A stretch of DNA of 64,000 bases, taken from Micromonospora sp. DSM 45708 (GTDB lineage Bacteria; Actinomycetota; Actinomycetes; Mycobacteriales; Micromonosporaceae). Each line of letters starts with the position of its first letter. The first letter of the stretch is position 1. Positions 61,187 to 64,000 of this stretch are shown here, piece after piece. The notes under the pieces were generated by a model that saw nothing but the letters and a program-made list of their open reading frames with translations, was not told where the DNA came from and made no database searches. The position numbers and the translations under genes were made by a program. Location of the stretch: the NCBI RefSeq assembly GCF_039566955.1, contig NZ_CP154796.1:806001-870000 (forward strand), in the 5' to 3' direction.

Positions 61187-62242
61187 TCAGGCGGCTCCGC
61201 CGGGGCCCTTTCCCTCCGGCCGCAGCGGCGACGGCGGCTGCGGCGGCAGCCCGGGATAGAGCCGGGCGGCGGCGATCTGGGCGGTGATCCCCGAGTTCTC
61301 CAGCGCCTCGGCGAGCCGGCGGCGCAGTTCGCGGCCGACCGCGAACTGTCCGTCGGCGGTGGTCTTGACCACGGTACGGATCACCGCGCCGTCGACGGTC
61401 ATCTGCTCCACGCCGAGCACCTCCGGCTGCTCCACGACCTCCGGGGCCAGCTCCGGGTCCAGCGCCACCGACGCCGCCGCGGTCCGCAGCACCGCGGTGG
61501 CCTCCTCGGTGCCGGCGAAGCCGATCGGCAGGTCCACCACGACCAGCGCCCAGCCCTGGCTCTTGTTGCCGACCCGGATGATCTCCCCGTTGCGGATGTA
61601 CCAGAGCACGCCACGGCCGTCGCGCACCGTGGTGACCCGCAGGCCCACCGCCTCCACCACGCCTGTCGCCTCGCCGAGGTCGACCGTGTCGCCCACGCCG
61701 TACTGGTCCTCGATCAGCATGAACAGGCCGGCGATCAGGTCCTTGACCAGGCTCTGCGCGCCGAAACCGAGCGCCACACCGGCGATGCCGGCGCTGGCCA
61801 GCAGCGGGGCCAGGTCGAAGCTGAACTCCTTGAGCACCATCAGCAGCGCGATGCCGAAGACGAACGCGGTGACCATGCTGCGCAGCACCGACCCGATCGC
61901 CTCGGCGCGCTGCCGCCGGCGCTCCGGCACGAACTGCTCCGGGTCGAGCGTGGCGCTGGGGATCCGCTCCCGTAGCGGGCGGAGCATGGTCGGCACCGCG
62001 CCCTGCGTGGTGGTGCGCACCAGCCGGTTGATGGTCCGGTGCAACGCCCAGCGGGCGGCGACGGCCAGCAGCAGGATCAGCGCCACCCGCAGCGGCTTCA
62101 GCAGGATCCAGTAGCTGCTCTCGGCGAACCAGGCGGAGTTGGTGAGCCGGTACACCCACTCGCAGGAGCTGCTGCCCTGGCAGTCCGGGCGTCGGTCGGA
62201 GACGGCGGACAGCACGGCCGTGATCAGGTCGGAGACGTTCAC
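61187..62242 (-). CDS. MscS family mechanosensitive ion channel
   Basis: A 351-aa inner membrane channel. Three N-terminal helices lead to the pore-lining TM3 and beta domain ('ASAGIAGVALGFGAQSLVKDLIAGLFMLIEDQYGVGDTVDLG'), then 'GVVEAVGLRVTTVRDGRGVLWYIRNGEI'. The C-terminal vestibule domain is Pro-rich at the end. It releases solutes on hypo-osmotic shock. GTG 62242 lies 6 nt after TACGAA with no RBS, so probably leaderless. Confidence 0.9.
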   Translation of the reverse strand: MNVSDLITAVLSAVSDRRPDCQGSSSCEWVYRLTNSAWFAESSYWILLKPLRVALILLLAVAARWALHRTINRLVRTTTQGAVPTMLRPLRERIPSATLDPEQFVPERRRQRAEAIGSVLRSMVTAFVFGIALLMVLKEFSFDLAPLLASAGIAGVALGFGAQSLVKDLIAGLFMLIEDQYGVGDTVDLGEATGVVEAVGLRVTTVRDGRGVLWYIRNGEIIRVGNKSQGWALVVVDLPIGFAGTEEATAVLRTAAASVALDPELAPEVVEQPEVLGVEQMTVDGAVIRTVVKTTADGQFAVGRELRRRLAEALENSGITAQIAAARLYPGLPPQPPSPLRPEGKGPGGAA

Positions 62243-62528
62243 GGGAAATTCGTACCGCACCGGCGGGGCGGGGGCCGCACGGACCCGCCCCCGGAGGTGG
62301 CGGGCCGCCGGCGCCGGTCCGCCCGGGCGAACCGGCCATCCTGGCACGCCCGGTGTCGGTGCCCGGAAGCGCGCCGACGATTGGTGCGGCGATCCTGATT
62401 GGCCGGTATCGACCTTCCCTTACCCGCATTTACCATCAGATAGGGTCTTTGCCCGGCAGGGAAAGCGCGCTTACGGAAGCGGGGACGGCACTCGCCACAC
62501 CGAACATGAGCGTGATGGAGGTGAATGT
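62243..62528. other. intergenic region mscS/I36 gene
   Basis: About 290 bp with no gene I can support. GC content falls in the last 150 bp, toward the inhibitor gene, compared with the surrounding genome. No clear operator found. Confidence 0.45.
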
Positions 62529-62557
62529 TTGACGCCTGAGATGGAAAGACCTAGTCT
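62529..62557 (+). promoter_or_regulatory. promoter of the I36 inhibitor gene
   Basis: TTGACG (62529-62534), a 17-bp spacer and TAGTCT (62552-62557), ending 6 nt before ATG 62564: a consensus-like housekeeping promoter for a leaderless mRNA. Confidence 0.7.
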
Positions 62558-62563
62558 CACGCC

Positions 62564-62938
62564 ATGAACAGGATGAAGCGAATCGTATTCGGTTGGGCGG
62601 CAGTTCCTGTACTCCTGACGCCCCTTGCTGTCGCCACTCCGGCCCAGGCGGCGTTCAGCGATTGCCCGTCGGGGAGGTTCTGTCTGTTCTCCGCACCTCG
62701 CGGGGCGGGGGTGCTCGCCTCGTACAGCAACGGAGACGCGAACCTCGGCGACGGTGTCGGACCGCAGGGCATGAACAACAACACCGAGAGCATGTGGAAT
62801 TGCACCTCCGACACGTGGTGCGTCTGGGATGGGACGGACTATCAAGGGGGGTTGGTCGCGCTCATGCCGGCGGGTCAGAAGATTGATGTGATGAGCACGA
62901 ATACCGAGAACAGGATCAGCTCGCTGAAGCGATGCTGA
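62564..62938 (+). CDS. peptidase inhibitor I36-like secreted protein
   Basis: A 124-aa secreted protein. Signal peptide at residues 1-29 (ATPAQA cleavage), then a beta/gamma-crystallin-like I36 domain related to Streptomyces metalloproteinase inhibitor SMPI: 'CPSGRFCLFSAPRGAG', 'NNNTESMWNC', 'WCVWDGTDYQGGLVALMPAG', 'NRISSLKRC'. Six Cys suggest disulfides. Codon use is less GC3-biased than its neighbours, which hints at a different origin. Either a protease inhibitor or another crystallin-fold secreted protein. Confidence 0.82.
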   Translation: MNRMKRIVFGWAAVPVLLTPLAVATPAQAAFSDCPSGRFCLFSAPRGAGVLASYSNGDANLGDGVGPQGMNNNTESMWNCTSDTWCVWDGTDYQGGLVALMPAGQKIDVMSTNTENRISSLKRC

Positions 62939-63420
62939 CAACCGCCTCCGGCGGAGTGGTCGATTATTGAGCGGAATGTGTCCCACAGCCGTGCCGGTGG
63001 GCTTTTTCGGACCGGGTGGACCCGGCGAGAAAGTGGCACCGGTGCGGGGAATCCGGTGGGACGGGCCTCGCGGGCCGGCGCACCGTGGCGGGACTGGGCC
63101 GGACGGCGGCGGCTGCCGCTCGGTCGAGCCGTCGGCGTGGCGCGGCCCGCGGCCCCGGGTCCGGTGCGCCAGGGCGGGGAGGTGGGGTCGCGCGTCGACG
63201 ACTGTCGATGGTCACCCCGCTGCCGCGCCGCCGGTCCTGTCCGATTCGAGATGATCAATAAACCACTTCCGGGATTAGTGCGTGCAATCCGGGGCGCGAT
63301 CAGGGACTATTGGCCCAACGGACGTCGGTGATCCGGCCGGCGTCGGGGCCGTTCCGCGCAGTGTGCGGGGCGGTCTCGGCGTGGTGGTGGCGGGAGGGCT
63401 GGACCGGGAGGGTGAGCGCG
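62939..63420. other. intergenic region before the HNH gene
   Basis: About 480 bp. A weak stem CCGCC-TCC-GGCGG (62942-62954) may terminate the inhibitor gene. A plus-strand open frame (62978-63331) has no RBS, domain or typical composition and I do not call it. A short AT-rich stretch at 63245-63285 could hold the HNH promoter. Nothing else recognised. Confidence 0.45.
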
Positions 63421-63960
63421 ATGCCTGACATACGACCCACGGCGGGCTCCGGTGCACTCGTTCTCAACGCCACCTACGAGCCCCTGTGCGTCGTGTCGGT
63501 GCGTCGTGCCGCCATCCTCGTCCTCTCCGCCAAGGCGGTCTGCGTGGCCGACGGCGAGGGCATCCTGCACAGCGCGCGCAACGCGCTCCCGGTGCCCTCC
63601 GTGGTGCGGCTGACCCGCTACGTCCGGGTGCCCTACCGCACCCAGGTCGGGCTCTCCCGCCGGGGGATCTTCGCCCGGGACGGGTGGCGGTGCGCCTACT
63701 GTCGCGGGCCGGCGGAGACCATCGACCACGTCTTCCCGCGCAGCCGGGGCGGCCGGCACGCCTGGGAGAACGTGGTGGCGGCCTGCGCGCGCTGCAACCA
63801 CACCAAGGGCGACAAGACGCCGGCCGAGCTGGGTTGGCGGCTGCACCACCTGCCGGTGGCGCCGAAGGGCAACGCCTGGCGGGTGCTGGGTCACCGCGCT
63901 CCCGACCCGCGCTGGGCGGACTGGCTCGACCTGCGCGAGCCCGAGCCCGAAGCGGCCTGA
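63421..63960 (+). CDS. HNH endonuclease
   Basis: A 179-aa protein with a C-terminal HNH nuclease domain: 'CAYCRGPAETIDHVFPRSRGGRHAWENVVAACARCNHTKGDKTP', with CxxC zinc pairs, the DH catalytic centre and the conserved Asn. The N-terminal 'VLNATYEPLCVVSVRRAAILVLSAKAV' is the usual lead of the widespread actinobacterial and cyanobacterial McrA-like HNH family. Not part of a visible phage or restriction locus. Start ATG 63421 with GGGAGGG 8 nt upstream. Confidence 0.92.
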   Translation: MPDIRPTAGSGALVLNATYEPLCVVSVRRAAILVLSAKAVCVADGEGILHSARNALPVPSVVRLTRYVRVPYRTQVGLSRRGIFARDGWRCAYCRGPAETIDHVFPRSRGGRHAWENVVAACARCNHTKGDKTPAELGWRLHHLPVAPKGNAWRVLGHRAPDPRWADWLDLREPEPEAA

Positions 63961-63971
63961 CCGGCCGGCAC

Positions 63972-64000
63972 TCAGCGGGCCTGCACCAGCGACGCGTAGA
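63972..64000 (-). CDS. C-terminal end of a leftward gene, cut by the window
   Basis: On the minus strand the last 29 bases read '..YASLVQAR' followed by TGA at 63974-63972, with the frame open to the edge. Orientation (convergent with the HNH gene) is plausible. Product cannot be identified. Confidence 0.3.

Noticed and set aside
62978..63331. Plus-strand open frame of 117 codons between the inhibitor and HNH genes
   Set aside because: No RBS, no promoter, no domain; Arg/Gly-rich composition. Left as non-coding.

Overview
The window is very GC-rich, uses many GTG and TTG starts, and carries actinobacterial signatures: SigB/HrdD-type sigma factor, OtsA/OtsB trehalose genes, group II truncated haemoglobin GlbO, mycobacterial-type LigB, SURF1, DUF3817 and a class I DAHP synthase. 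Gene content, small intergenic hairpin repeats and IS type suggest a Micromonosporaceae chromosome (Micromonospora or close relative). This is inference from what I recognise; no search was run.

Layout. 0-5 kb: kinase-like gene, SDR, a murR-murQ pair for N-acetylmuramic acid 6-phosphate catabolism, and a group 2 sigma factor behind a SigR-like promoter. 5-11 kb: secreted NlpC/P60 hydrolase, small membrane and DUF proteins, aroG with a structured leader. 11-20.7 kb: two-subunit M16 peptidase, asd, CBS protein, SCP2 protein plus glycogen debranching enzyme, hydrolases, PlsC acyltransferase. 20.7-21.3 kb: non-coding repeat cluster. 21.3-27.4 kb: two-component operon with one normal and one degenerate sensor, hydrolase, FMN/F420 split-barrel protein. 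27.3-30.2 kb: accessory patch with a small GntR regulator, two small genes and a secreted beta-propeller protein, ending at tRNA-Arg(TCT). 30-33.9 kb: hydrolase, ribosome-hibernation-like protein, SSB paralogue. 34-51 kb: cobalamin genes (cobD, cobQ, a cobB-like gene with lost active-site residues, a cobC-like aminotransferase, cobT, siroheme synthase/SUMT) interrupted by rhodanese, kinase, M20 peptidase, an ISL3 insertion, a possible SOS-controlled small gene, ligB, SURF1 and a class A PBP. 51-55.3 kb: otsB-GH15 fusion with otsA. 55.5-64 kb: ettA, thioesterase, YbjN protein, glbO, MFS transporter, MscS channel, I36 inhibitor, HNH endonuclease.

Regulation. A TANNNT hexamer ends 6-8 nt before the start codon of about 18 genes that lack a Shine-Dalgarno, so leaderless transcription looks common. 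Readable sites include operator candidates for MurR, GntR, LexA and DnaA, a SigR-type promoter, and a 19-bp palindrome at the PBP promoter. Strong hairpins sit between most convergent genes.

The points I would check first are the degenerate sensor kinase operon, the cobB-like gene, repeat sequence inside coding regions, the IS in a palindromic target, and the aroG leader.
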